This document shows positions 1-14,300 of a stretch of 64,000 bases of DNA, piece after piece. The stretch is taken from positions 12,678,833 to 12,742,832 of the forward strand of contig NC_092189.1 of the NCBI RefSeq assembly GCF_043641665.1. The letters run 5' to 3'. Each line of letters begins with the position of its first letter. Positions within the stretch are counted from its first letter, which is position 1. The stretch is from Enoplosus armatus. Taxonomy: Eukaryota > Chordata > Actinopteri > Centrarchiformes > Enoplosidae. Under the pieces are notes generated by a model, which worked only from the letters and a program-made list of their open reading frames with translations, was not told where the DNA came from and did no database searches. The translations under genes and the position numbers were made by a program.

Positions 1-1054
1 GCTCAGCAACTTTCTGCCAGAGTTACCAGGTGGGTTATGGGTAGGAACAAATGTGGCCTGACAACCAAGTGGTAATGGTGGGGGGCTGCACATACCTCAT
101 TAGAAAAACAAGTGTAGTTAAGGTTCAAAGTAGGACATTAGTTAATGACTTTATCATTGAAAGTTGTTCATTAATTAATTAGTTATATTAATGGCATGTT
201 TCGGCTTGTGACCTTCATCAGGGTCATCTAAAAATGTTGCTCTCTCTGCATAAGTGGTAATGGACTGCACTTTTCTACCGTAACGGACAAAGTGATATAC
301 AAGTTTGCCTCTCATTCACACACACTCACACACACTGACAACGGAGCTGCCATGCTAGCAGGGCACAAAATGGTAAAAATATGCAAGTGGCTGGTAGATT
401 TGCTTCTCTCACCAGCCATACAAACAATAGTAATCTGTTGAGTGGCTGATCAAATTTGAACATTCACTAGCCATTAGGCCGGTGGACAAAAAAAGTTAAC
501 CTTGCACCGTGCATGCAAGACGCTGGCCTGCCCACTGGGAGCAACTTGCTGTCGTCGTGCTCTTGCTCAAGGGCACTTCCACACATGGATAGGAGGAGTC
601 GGGGGTTGATCCTCCAACCCTGCCAACCTCCTGAGCCACAATCGCCCCCAAACCTACAGATCAAGCGATGACTCAGATGAAGGCAACATGCTGAAAGTTG
701 TACTTAATGCTTCAAGTGTTGCTGTAGTTTCGACTGCTCTCTGGAGCTGTTATCCTAAGAACCACACCTATGTCCTGTAGATTTTGGGATATACATAGAT
801 GTAACATACAAATTTGAGGCTGGTCCATTGTGGCTCTGATCTGTAAATTCCTCACAATAGTAAATATAGTGGTAAAAGCGATATCAGCTTAATGAATCCA
901 CTGACATGCCACTGCTTTCGTTGTTGACATTTGTTCTTTTACATCGTCATAGCTGTGTGTTCAGTGCTCACCACCTTGCTGTTTCATTGCTTGTATTTTG
1001 ATCTCTGTCACTTTTCCCCTCATTCCAACTTATCCTTTCTCTTCTGTGCTGCAG
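1..1054 (+). other. med19 intron (left part), with repeat fragments
   Basis: This is non-coding sequence before the first visible med19 exon; it ends in a pyrimidine tract and CTGCAG acceptor at 1054. A stretch at about 192-226 contains a 'tttcggcttgtgaccttcatcagggtc'-type phrase (too long to quote fully) that I have met in many fish dispersed repeats. About 545-655 resembles the 'ttgctcaagggcactt ... cctgagccac' tail of common fish short repeats. No exon for the MED19 N-terminus was found here. Confidence 0.55.
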
Positions 1055-2493
1055 GTATGATTGATTGTCCGGGAACTCAGGATGGCAGCTCGTTGCGCTC
1101 TCTGATCGATAAGCCTCCAGTGTGTGGGAACTCCTTCAGCCCTCTGACAGGCGCTCTGCTCACAGGCTTCAGACTACACACAGGACCGGTACTAACTGAA
1201 TACAATACACAATATGCATACACACATTTTCAGCATGCTGACTGTGATTTTGTGTTTGTTTTTCCCAGCTCCCAGAACAGTACAGACTGATGCACATACA
1301 GCCTCCAAAGAAGAAGAGCAAACACAAGCACAAACATCATCGACCACAGGACCCTTTACCACAAGGTATGACATAAACTGTACATACAGTATAAACAAAC
1401 TCAAAGGAATGTAACATGTCTTCAGGCCACTGACCTGCTTCTCTTTGACATTGCAGAAACTCCATCAGACTCTGATCCCAAGAAGAAGAAGAAAAAGAGG
1501 GACGACGATCCTGACCGCAAGAAAAAGAAGAAAGACAAGAAAAAGAAGAAGGTAAGTAAATCTCTCAAGACCGCAGTAATTCATAAAGTTGCCAGTTAGG
1601 CATTACTATGGATCTTAAACTTAATTATCTTAAAACCTAATACCAAGTATTTAACCAAATACCTAAACATTTCCAGTTTTAAGCTAATAAATAAACTTAA
1701 AGCTGCTTTAATTGATTTTGGCCACTAGAGAATGAAAGTATTTCATGACTAGCTTGCAGACACCAGCCATGACTTATTATTGCTTAATGAAGTTATAGCT
1801 TACCTATTTGCGAACAGTTTCCAACTTAGACATTTATCAGATACTTTGTAACATTGTCATTACGATTAGAATTGTGTTTCTGAACACCTGACAAATTTAA
1901 GTCCAGTATTCACTACCTGTTATCTCTAGTTTAGTCTTAACCATCTTCTGAGATGTGTGACCTGGGTGTTTATCTTTATTCACCAGCTAGTCAACAACTT
2001 TGTCTGTCAGCTGTTTGATACTGCAGGTAGCGTTTGTCAGAACTTTTTAGCTGGAAACAGATTTGAGGGGAACAGAAATGTGTGAGCCGTAATGAAAACA
2101 GTTTGTTAAAAGAGAGCAAACCCCTCCATGGGGCTGCAGAGATGTGGGATTTGGTGGATTTGTCACTATGAGCATCCACTATCACATCACATATAGTCAC
2201 TTAATTCAATATTAATATAAAAAATATGTAGACCCACTGAACTCCTCTTGCTTCATGTCGATGTACATGTCAGCCAGCAGCAGCGAACACAACAGCCGTG
2301 TGCTTGGCTGAAGTTAATCACTGGCATGTCTACACAAGTAAAACATAGTCTGTTTAAATTGCAGGATCACAGATGCACATGTTAAATATGATCCGGTGAG
2401 TTACTGCTCTCTCTGTCCCCCCTCCAGAACCGCCACAGTCCCGACCACCCCGGCCTCGCTGGATCACAACCCAACAGCAACAGCCTCAGATAG
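1055..2493 (+). CDS. med19: Mediator complex subunit 19 (MED19), C-terminal part; 5' end outside window
   Basis: MED19 is a head-module subunit of Mediator, the nuclear coactivator linking transcription factors to RNA polymerase II. Four coding exons are seen: 1055-1188, 1269-1365, 1457-1551 and 2428-2493 (TAG 2491-2493). Each is flanked by AG/GT and the phases agree (1, 0, 1, 0). They encode about 130 C-terminal residues. These begin in a conserved GMID-PG segment, followed by SSLRSLIDKPP, a GFRLHTGPLPEQYRLMHIQ core, PPKKKSKHKHKHH, PSDSDPKKKKKKR, a long Lys-rich stretch and a NRHSPDHPG tail ending SNSLR. Order and motifs match vertebrate MED19. The Lys tract (exon 1457-1551) looks like a nuclear-localisation segment. 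The N-terminal Pro/Gly-rich exon and promoter lie left of base 1. The gene is convergent with slc43a1. Identification is secure; which teleost paralogue (a or b) is not decidable. Confidence 0.95.
1695..2215. repeat. Dispersed repeat, 'agctgcttta' family (copy 1), in med19 last intron
   Basis: This segment of the intron between exons 1457-1551 and 2428-2493 starts with 'agctgctttaattgattt'. It contains 'gtctgtcagctgtttgatac' near 2002 and a 'ttagctggaaacag' region. The same order of motifs recurs at about 10205-10470, 34050-34640 (other orientation) and 46190-46590, so it is a moderately repeated, old non-coding element. The ends are approximate and no coding capacity is seen. Confidence 0.45.
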
Positions 2494-2850
2494 ACGGCAG
2501 CCCACTGTGTGCACGCCTGTGTTTGAATGTGCATTTTGTAAGAGGATGTGTGTGTTTTACAGATAATTGTATTATCGGGAGTATGTTTAATGAGGGAGGG
2601 GATGAATCCAATAATGCAAATGGTTGTGTGATGTGTGGGAGAGTGAAAGCAGCAGCGACACAGTGGATGTGTGTGAGGATCTAAAGAAATGTTACGTAAC
2701 AGTGTAAAAGGCAGAAAGCCGCTGATGAGCTGTATGGTGTTCTGGATGACTGAGCAGGCACTGTATGTATGTCCCTCTTTGATTTTGTTGTGATATCTTT
2801 TGACCATAATGCCAAAATCAAATAAACTTTGGTTATTATCTTTGCTTGTG
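2494..2850 (+). other. med19: med19 3' UTR with poly(A) signal
   Basis: The sequence after the MED19 stop is non-coding and contains a canonical AATAAA at 2821-2826, followed by a GT/T-rich stretch (2840-2860), the expected arrangement for cleavage near 2845. The 3' UTR would be about 350 nt. The exact cleavage site is inferred. Confidence 0.7.
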
Positions 2851-5371
2851 TCTCCTTGTAAGACCTCCCGTAGGAATTTTCTGGTTGTTTTAGATTAAAT
2901 GATCAGGTACATAATGACAAACACAGCTGATAGCTGATGTTCTTGCTATGAGACAATATGTTTACATTCATACATTTATTTTTGTATCAAATGCTCAAGC
3001 TGGATATATTGATTGAAGGCAGGAAAGAAAGGCATACATTTAGCAAGACACAGCAACACTTCAACCCCACGGATAAAGAGAGCAAATTAGACGAGCCACT
3101 GTAGATGATACAGTTTCAAAATACAGATAAAGCAAAGGATGTTGCAGAGACTGTCAGAGGTGTTGATTAAACTTCACACAATTCAGGCTGTAAATATTGT
3201 AAATCCCAGTTACAAAGGCACTAGCACAAGGGAGTCACATTAACTTGAATTATTTTCCAGCCTCAATAGAGATCGGATAGTTACTGGAATTGCTGGTACG
3301 TTGGTTTCAAACATTACAAAATACTGCGGCAAGAGGAAAGTAATGACATGTCAAACTGGAAAACCTCACGAACACTGACTAAAATGCACTTAACAGTATT
3401 TATACTACAATACAAAGTACAGCCTAATATGACCGTCCAGTTGAATCAACACCTGTGACAATCAACACAAACCAAACAGGTGTTCACTGCAGCTCCGGTA
3501 TGTTCTCCTGAGGAAAAGTGCTGTACTATCGACTAGCTCACAGTCCCTACACATGGCTTTGGTTTACAGACAAAGACGTTAGGCAGAGGCATTAATCTTA
3601 CATTCATATCTACTGTAGTAAAGCCAAGATAGCAGCAAAGGCACATACCTGAAATGAAAGTCTCCTTCAAAGCGAGAAAGCAAAGATTCAAGAAGCTTAA
3701 CTAGAAACCAGGAGAGATATGAAAGGAAACATCTACTAAAGCTGTCTCGACACTGAAATGGGTTGAGTCAAACAAATTTAAAGTTACACATTACAACTGA
3801 TTCCATAAATCCACATGATGCTGTTGCAGTGTGCACAACCAACATGTACAGATAGACACTTTTTGTTGTCACTTTGGAAGAATGTACATTTTTCTGTTTT
3901 GATCTGCAGCTGGCTGAAACAAGGGGATCAAAGGCTGCAGCTAGATCTGTCTTTTCATGTGGCTTTGTGAAAATCACATTAAAAAAACATGTTTAAGCAC
4001 AGCCAGTGTCTCCTCAGCCATCAGTTAATACGCTGTACACACCCATATATAGTAAAGCAAGCAGAATATGTAATAAAATACAAGACACACCTCATTTCTA
4101 TTTACAAAAAACAATTTTGATGGTTTGTTCGCTCCAAATCAATACATGACTAAAAACAAAAAAGCAAAAGCAGAATACACATCTACAATCATCTGAGCTT
4201 CATTTATAATTAGCACACTACAAAATAACATTTGCTGATGCCGAAACAAACGCTTCCCTTTTTAATGCTACTGCAGCTAGAGTATAAAAAGACACTTAAA
4301 TACATATTTTACACACACACTAGTTCATTTCTGTGCATAAAGCAGTACAAAGCGTTTCATAACATCGACACACACTGTGTGTCAGAATTTTAAAAAATCA
4401 GTCATGTTTTTCCTTGTGAAATTTCCATAAAAATGTTTTTTTCCTACATATAAAAACTGACTCAGCAATACCTCTAAAGAACATGAACACACAAAGATTC
4501 TGCACTGATTCAATTTGTCATTTGGATATTTGACAATTAAAGCATTAATATGTCCTAATGTGAAAAAATATATATCGACTGGACAGACGGAGTCGGTTGC
4601 AGAGAGACGGTACAAAAAAGGAAACAGTGGAGGTAGATGGTGTCTCTACAACCAGCCTATCTGTGCGTGAACGTGTGTGTGTGTGTGAGAACAACTGGGC
4701 TCTGAAAATGCCACAAAAGCTTCTTTATACGTACCAGAAGTCTGGTATTCAGATGCTTTACATTTTCTTTGATAGCTTGTATGCTTATGATAGTGTTTTA
4801 TAGATATATATTTATAACCTTTGCTGATTACAGTAGAAGCAGCACAATATTGCTTAATTAAACTGAAGTAGAAAGTGTAACTTTCCTAATGTCTCTAAGT
4901 TGTTCTTTGGTGTTAGCGACGATTGTGATTATCTTTGAAAATTATAATAACAGTATTTTCAAGTACCGTGATATCCGCAGTCTGACACACAGGCCATACC
5001 AGGACGTGTGCATGTGTCTTCGCGTGTGCTTGTGAGTGAAATCTATGGCTTTAAATCACACTAATTTGGCTCTTTGACCTAAACCAAAATAAATAAACAG
5101 CAACAAATGATGATGACACTGCTTCTCCCCAAATCACAAGGAACTTAAAGTCTAACTCTGAGTCATAAAAAACACACACAGGGGATTGTGTTCTGTGATA
5201 TTAATTGTGGTGAGCAAAATGTGCACCAGCAATGACCAAAAACAAAACAAAAAACACTGAAAATATCAAAACTAAATATATGTGGATGAGTAGGTTGCTG
5301 GAGCTCATTTTGAAGACACGCATAAAAATAAATCCTACAGTTCCCCTGATCCTCAGCCGGATCGCACCGCT
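2851..5371 (-). other. slc43a1: Probable long 3' UTR of slc43a1
   Basis: This is AT-rich sequence downstream (on the - strand) of the slc43a1 stop. I see no credible coding exon and no recognised transposon. The clearest canonical - strand AATAAA is at 2976-2981 (read as TTTATT on +); an ATTAAA variant lies at 4261-4266. If the distal signal is used, the 3' UTR is about 2.4 kb and ends only about 120 bp from the med19 poly(A) site. This is an inference from signals and absence of repeats; a shorter UTR is possible. Confidence 0.4.
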
Positions 5372-8300
5372 CTAAGCCTCCACAGCAGCGAGGCCGTTGC
5401 TGTGAGGTTTGTAGCCGTTGGCCTCGTTGTGGTTGAGCGCCTGCATCTCTTGTTCGGCGGCCCGCTTGTCTCTGGCCTCCTTTTCCCTCAGCAGGTGTCT
5501 GCGGTGGTAGAACAGGTAACCCGGCAACAAGAAGCCAGCCAATGAGAGGATCAGCAGGCCGAGGTTGATCTGAAGGAAAGTTGGATGACAAGAGGTGGAA
5601 AGTTACAGTTACAGCTCCTGAGTTTATTTTGTTGAAGAAAATAATGACAATACTATTATACTTTGTATAAACTAAACTAAACTTTGTACTGAACTCGAAA
5701 TTAGAATCTCACATTGGGGCAGTAGGTGGATTTTAATGATTTTTTTTTAGTTTTGATCCATTTTTAAAACGCAGGAAATTTGGAAATTAATTTCAAAAAC
5801 AAGCTAAAATAATGGAAATTACATTAAACATGTAGTAAGAACCGATAACTGAAAACAACATGTCCGAGAGTCGACAGTCATGCTAACAGCTATGTGAGGC
5901 TGTACTTACAGGCACGGTGGTGCCTTGAACTAAATGCTAACATGCTCACAATGACAATGTTAACATGCTAATGTTTAGCATACTAACATGTGCTAATTAG
6001 CAATAAACACAGACTGATGCTGATGGTCATTAGTTTTGCAATTCATCCTGAGATGGACATGAATGTCTGTACCAAGTTGCATACCAATCCATCCAATAGT
6101 GGTCATTTAGTCTCTCAAAGTGCTCTGAGCCCTCTCAGGTTTGAGTGTCAAAGTGTGCCACAATTACAACCAACTGAAGAGTTGGAGTAGATCATTTCTA
6201 ATTGGCTTTAATTCATAATAATCAATTAATAGGTGAGTAGGGAATGAGCAAAGTTAGTTATTACTGTGGGTTTGTGTGGATAATACTGTAGCAAAAATGT
6301 AAATGATTTTTTTTTAGCCCAGTCTTTGTGTGATTGTGTGCATGCAAACATTTTTTTTTTCTGTGCTTAAAATGTCTAATTGCACCCTCAGAATTAAGAC
6401 ACAAATATAATTCAGTCTCTGTGAGTATATGGAGTTGGAGATAAGTAAGTGTGTGTCCTCACCCAGTAGGGGTCTCCTTTCAGTGGTCCCACCATAGCGA
6501 TGAAGAGCGGCTGCTGCAGCAGAGCGATCACAGCGCTGATCATGGACTGGAGGCCCGTCAGGGTGCCAAAGTGGTTGGACGGGTAGCTGCGGGAGAGACA
6601 ACCACGGACATACAAGTCCATCATTACAGCATGTTCTGTAAGTGTTTGTTTCATATCATAAAATATCATACTACATTTTTCAAGACTAGACTCTCGATTC
6701 AATATAGTCGATATTGACTCGAGCAGCTCATGAATTTTGGTAAAAGAATGTGGTTGCGTGAGTGATGTGGTTTTAACATCTGGTTAATTTATTACATTGT
6801 AAAGTGCTGCTTCTTGTTTGGTGCTTATATGGTGCTGAAAAACTAAACGGGTCAGGAAAGAGTCTTGCCAGGTCTCAAATATTATATATATAAGTTGAAT
6901 GTTTATTATCTTATTAATGAACAGCAAACTAGAGGCACATTTCTTCCCCTAAGGTTATGTTTTCCCATTTCCTCTAAGATGTGAGTGTGTTAAAGTTGAT
7001 GAGTTAGCAGTGCAGCACTCACACAGCAGCATAAAGGCCCCCGCAGCAGGAGTGGATGAAGCCTCGGACCATAGTGTGGAGGATGAAGGTCAAGATCTGA
7101 GGAGGGAAAAGAGAAAAGAAGCAACACAATCAATGGATCTGAGCGTTGGGACTATCTATTCTTAACTTGTTTCCTTGCTGCCATACCGTGTGTGTGTATG
7201 TGTGTGTGTGTGTGCGCGTGTGCTACCTGTAGAGGCAGGTTGTCTATGAGGCAGCAGCATCCGAAAGCAAGCAGCAGCATGTTGGTGAGAATGAAGGCTC
7301 TCATGGCGTTGGTGACTTTCTGGATCTTACTGTCTCTCTTGGGTCCACTGGTCTGTCTGAAGGGGGCACAGACACAGAGGTGGTTTAACATTAATGGACT
7401 TATAATGACAGCGTCCAACATTAACATGTGTGTCTATCATACATCAAACAAAATGGACCAAGTCATCATGTTTGGAATATTCAGGATTTTCTAGCCACGA
7501 CAATGAATGTAGATACAGTGATTTTTATCAATTTAATCAATTCTGTTTATTCCGCTGCTTTCAAACCATCATGCCTCGCTGAACGTACCTCGCCTCTGTG
7601 GCTGAGGGGACGGTCTTCTCATCTTTACACTCCTTCATCCTCCAGTCCATGATGTATCCAATCAGAGGACATGTGGCCAGACACAGCAGCTGCAGTGTGC
7701 CGAATATGGACGAGTAGAAACTCACTGAAGAAGGACATATTAAGTCATAAAAATAATGTAAACATATGCCAGACAAGTTTCATAAAGTTTACAAATTTAG
7801 AGCTGTATTATTCTGCCACTCACCTTTCTCTTCTGCCTCAATCACCAGCTGCTCAGATGCTGAAATATAAAAACAAAGAGCCACTCTGTCAGTAACTCTT
7901 ATTTGTTTTTATAACGTACAATAAAATAAAAATAAAATTGTAATTGTTTGCTGGTTGAGGGTGCGACACTCACGATGCTCTTCACCGTGGGTGACCATAA
8001 ACTCCAGCATCTTGTTCATCGCCCCCATGAAGAAGATGATCCTCAACTGGGACATCCCCATTGTAACCAGACTCCACAGGAAGATGGGAGAGAACACAGA
8101 CCGACGGAAGGGAACCGCGTCTGAGAGAGGAGGAGAGGGTCGCTGTTATCCAACCTAGTGAATTTATTTACTTTTATATACATATATATGCAAAAGAAAT
8201 TGTTTCTTTGAAGGATTTTCTTGTAAATGAAAAAAAACCCTTTAGATAGTTTTGTGGACACAAGCCAAAAAGAAAGAAAGAGCATAGCGGTTGTGTGTGT

Positions 8301-11300
8301 GTTTGTTGACTTACTGGATGCAGCGTCATGTCCATTAGGAAGTTTCTCTGTCGAGTGTCGGACATCTCCATTTTTCTGGCTCAGTCTCTCCCCAACAGCC
8401 TTCTGGTCCGATGAAGGCAGCTCTTGCAGTGTGAGGATCTTACTGTTTTATATATAAATACACACACATACATACATTGAGGTTGGAGTGATGTTCTGAT
8501 AATCACTTTTATTCCTCGGTGTCTCTGGAAAGAGACGCAGTGACAGGCTGGCGTCCACACTGACCTGTAGTCGACCTCGTCAGGTGTTGGGAAACCTTCT
8601 GCGGGCCAGTTGAAGAAACAGTTGAAAAAGACAAACCCGGCAAGACCCGCCCACATCCACATGATCACCTGGAAGGACACGCCTGCATCGTAGATCAGCT
8701 GGGAAGAGGAGAGAAAGGGGAGGAAGAGGGTTGTTAGATTTTTTAAGTTTCATTCATTGATATTTTTGGCCACTTGGGGGCGACAGAACAAGCATAATCA
8801 CCTAGTAAAGTTATTATGATGAACATATTGTTTATTTACACATCCAGCAGAAACAAAGGAGCATTATCATTTATTTGGAGTCATGTTCCTGGTGGACCTG
8901 GTGACTTAAGTTGGGTGCTGGGCAGGTAGCCCAACCTCGACCCCTCTGGGATGTCAACACAAGACCACATAGGACCCCAAAAAACCTCTCATTCATTGAA
9001 AACTTATACCCTCTAATTTTACCCATAACATTGTTTGTAACCCTAAAGCACCATAATGTAGTAATATGTCTATATATTTACGTGGTTTATTTGAGAAAAC
9101 TGTGAAGAATGTGTCAATATTATTGTGTTTTTCTGCTAATGTAGCCTTCGACATTTACCTTGACTCCAGGGAAGGTGACAGCAGAGGAGGCGTAGGAGCC
9201 AATCATCAGAGACATGACAGTGGAGCTCAGAGCACCAAACATGTTGGGGAGCTGCAGGGACAGAGGAGGAGAGAAATAAGAAACAAATAATATAATAGAC
9301 ACAATAGAAATACATGAAATACATTAAGCCTGTATGCCACCTGTATGGGCTGAAATGTAGTTTAATCAAGGTGCAATTTGTTATTTTGACCAGCAGAGGA
9401 CAGCCAGCTGCTTCGTGTAACCAGACTGGGAAAGTTCCTCCTAATTGAGACACTGTGAACTGTTCCCGCCCGGCATTTGCACCCAGTAACACTTCTGTCT
9501 CCCCGCAGAGTGGGCTCATTAAAAAAATATTAGTTTCCATGTCATGAGGAAACAAGAAACAAAGTCGTGACCCAGTTTGGGTCCCGACCCCACAGTTCAA
9601 ACACAGACTAAGCTATACTCAGGCACATATTCACCGTCTGTATTCTTGCTAGTTCAACAAATTCTTTGAGGTAGGATTAAAAATGTGGAAGCCGATCTAT
9701 AGTCAGCTCTTGATGAACTTCAGAGGGCTCGGTGGACCCGGCGTGGGGGCATGCATGACACACGGCAAAGGGGACAAGGTGGCAGGCACCAGGCACTAAC
9801 ACATCATATATCAGGTCGACCTATTTACAGTAGTAAGAAGCTTAGGGTGCATAACAATGACCTATTGTGCTGCCAGCACACTCAGTGTCCTTTGATTAGA
9901 GCTTTAAATGGGTCAATCACGATTATAAAATCACATGTGTGGGATTTTAGGTGTGCTGCATGACAAGCTCGCTATTCTCTCCCAACACTGACCGTGGCTT
10001 TCCAAACTTCTGCTGGCGTCACCTAATCTCCCCGCTGGGTCAGAGGTCACTGTGACTCTCCCACAGGTGTGTGTGCACTTTCCACACCCTTACACCGATC
10101 TCACTGAGGCTGGACCACATTACGGCAAGTCACAGTTGGGAACACAATGAGTCAAAAAATGATCAGCATTGGCACTTCACTATTATTTCAATGACCCAAC
10201 CAATTCAAAACTTTATGTGTTTTTAAGTTGTTTTTGACTTTCTTGTGGACTGTGGAAGCTGGCTCTTTCGCTGCTACGTGCTCCAATATGTTCGGTGAAG
10301 CTTGTTGAAAGACAGCTTCCTGCTGCAGCTGGAAATGACGTGAAAGATGAGAGCGATGAGAGTGAAACAAAACAGTAAAGTTGGGACCCGGGAAACCAAA
10401 ACAACAAGATGACGGTGGTTATAAAGTCCATTGTTAATATAAGCATATTGATTATATCAGCTTTAAGTTTAGCTGATATGTTATTATCTGTTACTAATTA
10501 CCATGGGACTATGTATTCATCATGAATGCTTGTTGTTTATAGCTTTTTAAAATGTTGTATGCTTTAAAACGATGCAGCAACACTCTTTAAAACAGATATG
10601 TGCAGAGAACTCCCTGGTGGGTCAGAAACTATTAAATAACTCCCATGAAAGGGTTTCCAAGAACTTGTGGACATATGGACATTCCTAGAGCTGCTTTTGG
10701 CTGCTGAGTCCAGCAAGATGTAAAGGTGGAAGATGTAGGTGAGAATTTACATGTGTGCTTTCTTGTGGGGGGGGGTTGGCTGCCGTCTGGAGATTAGACT
10801 GTGGTTGACGGTTTGTGGCTAACAGACTTGTGTGTGTGTGTTACAGTGGGAAGCATGAGGTCACTTTAAGAGCTGACACGACAACAAGTTAGCAGGTAAA
10901 CAGGAAAAAAAGCTTTCCTGAGGATATTCGAGAGAGAGAGAGAGAGAGAGCGCCTGACTGTCTGAGCGAGAAAAACACCCAAGAGAACACCTGTCTTCAT
11001 TCAGGTCTTCTGAGAATCGAAATACTTCACAGCCCGTCTGTGGCCATGAGATATACAGCGCCGGACTGCGTAGATTTGTGGTATGTAGACGAGAGGGCCC
11101 TCTGAGCACACAGGGGAGTTTGCATCTCTTGCTAATGTTAAAGCAAAGTTATTCCAGCCATGTGAGATGTCAGCTAACTGATGTTTGATGGCAGAAAGCA
11201 AAAAAAAAAGCGTGACATGTGATTGTGAGTGGCAGCAGCAGGCATTCCTATCACTGAGTTCTGGCAGTTCTCATGAAATACATATTTCACACAGCGCTTT

Positions 11301-14300
11301 GCAGCACATGTCCTGCATGCTAACGCTGCCAGGGGGACGTGGGCAGAAACACGTGATCATATGGAGGCACACAAGGGTCGACTGCTGTCAGAGAGTCACA
11401 CACAAACAGAGCTCTGGCCGTTCATTTGTCACGACTAATCAGTTCAGGCTCTATTCCTGCTGTGCTCACTCACTTGGGTGTTTTAAGACTTTGGCACTGA
11501 GTTTAATTGAGACCTTAATTGCAGAGAGAGCGGGCCAAATAGTAGCTTAATGAGCACCGAAAGTTTGATGCATCTCTGAACATGTGGACGAGAGGCAGAA
11601 TACCGGAGGAGAAAGTGGAATAAAAGGGAACAGGAGAGGAAGAAAGAAGGACAGAGGTGTGTAAAAATAAGCAAGTATAGAAATGAGGAAAAAAGAGGTA
11701 CTGGGAGACATTTTCTTTTGTGGTTTGACTGATCTCCTCACGCCACAGCTGCAGCCCCTCTCTCTCTGTGGAGCTCCCAGCAGGAAACACTAAACCACAG
11801 CTGATTAGCACCGGCTTCTTCTCTCCACCTCAATTCTCTGCAGCCATTTCTCACTGTTCATAGATTGGTCACACCGTTATCCCTCACAGTGCTCTTGTCC
11901 AGCTGCACTAGACTTATATAACACAAAAAAAGTAGTCTAACGTAAAGACGGTGGTGCAACTGGAAGCCTCAAACCACAATGTGAGGTTTCTTTGTATTTT
12001 ACCCAAAGTCATCCTCAATTCCTTGTAGAGGCTTCTATTTGTTGTGCAAATTTAAAAGAAGCTCGGCCTCTCTCTGCTAGCTGAGACCAAAAGTTAGCAC
12101 GTGGAAGACTGACAGCTCTGCAGCTTTTCTCAGTAGCGTGTGATCAGACAGGCCCCTGCACGCAGCCAGTACTGTTGAAGGACAATCCCACGTCTGTTAC
12201 AGTGAATGTAAGAGGACTGTCCTCATTCCTTCAATGCCAATGTGACACAGATGACACACAAGCTCACAGACATACTGCACATAGTTAACATGCATCATTA
12301 ATGGTAGTTAAATATGTGGGGAGCAGGACGGCCTGAAGGTGGTGTGCTTTTGGCAAATCTGTGGTAGTAAAGTATCTAAAACAGGAGTGAATCATGTCTA
12401 TGTTCTGCAACAGTGCCCTCACATGAACTTCAAAACCACAAGGGTGTGTTTGCACACGCTAACGAGGCTACAGATCAGTCTAAACTAATCATAAAGAAAA
12501 TAGAATTTTTGCAGATCAGTTTTTAGTATTGCAAGGGAAGAAAAACGATGCATCACATTTACAGGTTTTCAGTTTGAGCTTTCTTCAAAATATTATTGTG
12601 TCATGTGTGTGCTGTGTGGCTCATTCGTTTAAAGTCACCGTCACTGCTCCTTGAATCTAAAACCCACAATCCTTTGGCCTCGTGCTGTCATTTATTGACT
12701 TGATGTATTATTACTATACACAGTAAATGTGCGTAGAGCAAAGAGGAGGAGTTAACTACTTTGATCAAGGTCACACAGTTTGATTATTCAAAACTTTTCT
12801 TGAGGTTTAAAGGTTTTGTGTCATGATATTATGGGCTGTGTTTTGTGCTGGAAATTTGAAAAAACATCAAATCATATGACAGACCCTCTGTATCAGAGCA
12901 TTATGTCCCTCTTTGCGTGTAATTGACTATAGAAGGACATGTGTCCTATTCTTATACAATAACTCAAGAGAACGGACATGTTTCTTGTTTTATAATCCAT
13001 TTTGAGCAATTACTCTCAAGCACATGGTTTAAATCATGGCATGTGTGTGTGTGTGTGTGTCTCAGTCCTTGTGCTCTGCCGTCATTTGCTCTTCAGAACA
13101 ACATCAACAACAGTGTGGAGGTCAGTCAATGCCCGTACACCCAAACCAATTAGAGATGGAAGGAGGGAGGGAAAGAGAGGCCAGACAGGGACAAATAGGA
13201 GGAGGAGGAGAAGGGGGGAAGTTGAACATTACTCAAGTGTTTGTGTGTGTGATTAATAAAGTAGAAAGAGCACAGTGTCTTCCTGTTCGAGTTGTGTGCC
13301 AAACACTAAGAGGAGTTTCCATGTTGCTGTGATGCTGCTACGAGCCACTGAGGAAGGAACAGGTTCACCGAGCATCACAGACACAAAATGATGCGCATCT
13401 GCATTGTTGGGATTCTTCACAGGGTGTGTGTGTGTGTGTGTGTGACAGAAAAGCCTGACTCGTGAGACTGAGGCTCCATGCATGTGTGCACACGTGTACA
13501 TAAATGTCATGTCTTTCCTGAGAATGCAAATAAGACGAATAAGCGTGAATCATGCTTTGCACTGTGTCATGGATTCATTCTTGAATGTAACTGGAAATAT
13601 TCCAGATGTACAGTGACATCTTTTAAATCGCTTCTCAAAAAAGCCATTTATTAATTCTAACACACCGTCTTATCTGTTTTGTTGTTAGTATTTATCTTTA
13701 TTCTTGGGGGTTTTATTGTATTTTGTTTCTGTATTATTTTAATTGCCTGATTTTATTTGTCTCGGTCCTGAAATGTTTTAATCTTGGTTCAACCATGTAA
13801 GTGCACTTTGTTTTGAAAAGAATTGTATAAATAAAATGTATTATTATTATTTTCCCAAAATGCAGCCTGACATATTTGGTATATTTGTCAAATATCGTTA
13901 ACAATCACCTTGAACAAATGGACGTCAGCTGTTCACTCACATTGTCAGCAGTTTTCAGTGAGATATATACGGGCACACTGACTGTAAAGGTGCACAGTGT
14001 CTGTTTAATGTGTGTCTTAGCTTTTCTTTTCCACAGAGCCAAGCTACAGGGGAGAGTTCAGTGGAGAGGGTCATCTGTCCATGCTCAGCCTGGACCTTCA
14101 TTATCTAAACATCTGTTTCATGTTTGTCTCCCTGTGTGTACATAAGCATGCACACACATTCGTACATCCACATGTGTGCACAGTCATGCGGAGTTGAAAA
14201 GGTTCTGCACTGATTTTGTGCTGACTGCTGGGCAGGATAGAAGATGGGAAGACGAGAACAAAGGAAGAAGGAAGGAAGTGAGAGAGGACAGAGGAGACGA

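Noticed and set aside
8771..8790. Second CTCF-like motif (ggccacttgggggcgac)
   Set aside because: It has mismatches to the core consensus and resembles a phrase common in fish dispersed repeats.
13002..13510. Overlapping open frames around GT tracts (and similar ones at 16200-16560, 36420-36790, 55025-55574)
   Set aside because: Cys-Val or His-Thr dipeptide runs are translations of GT/CA microsatellites.
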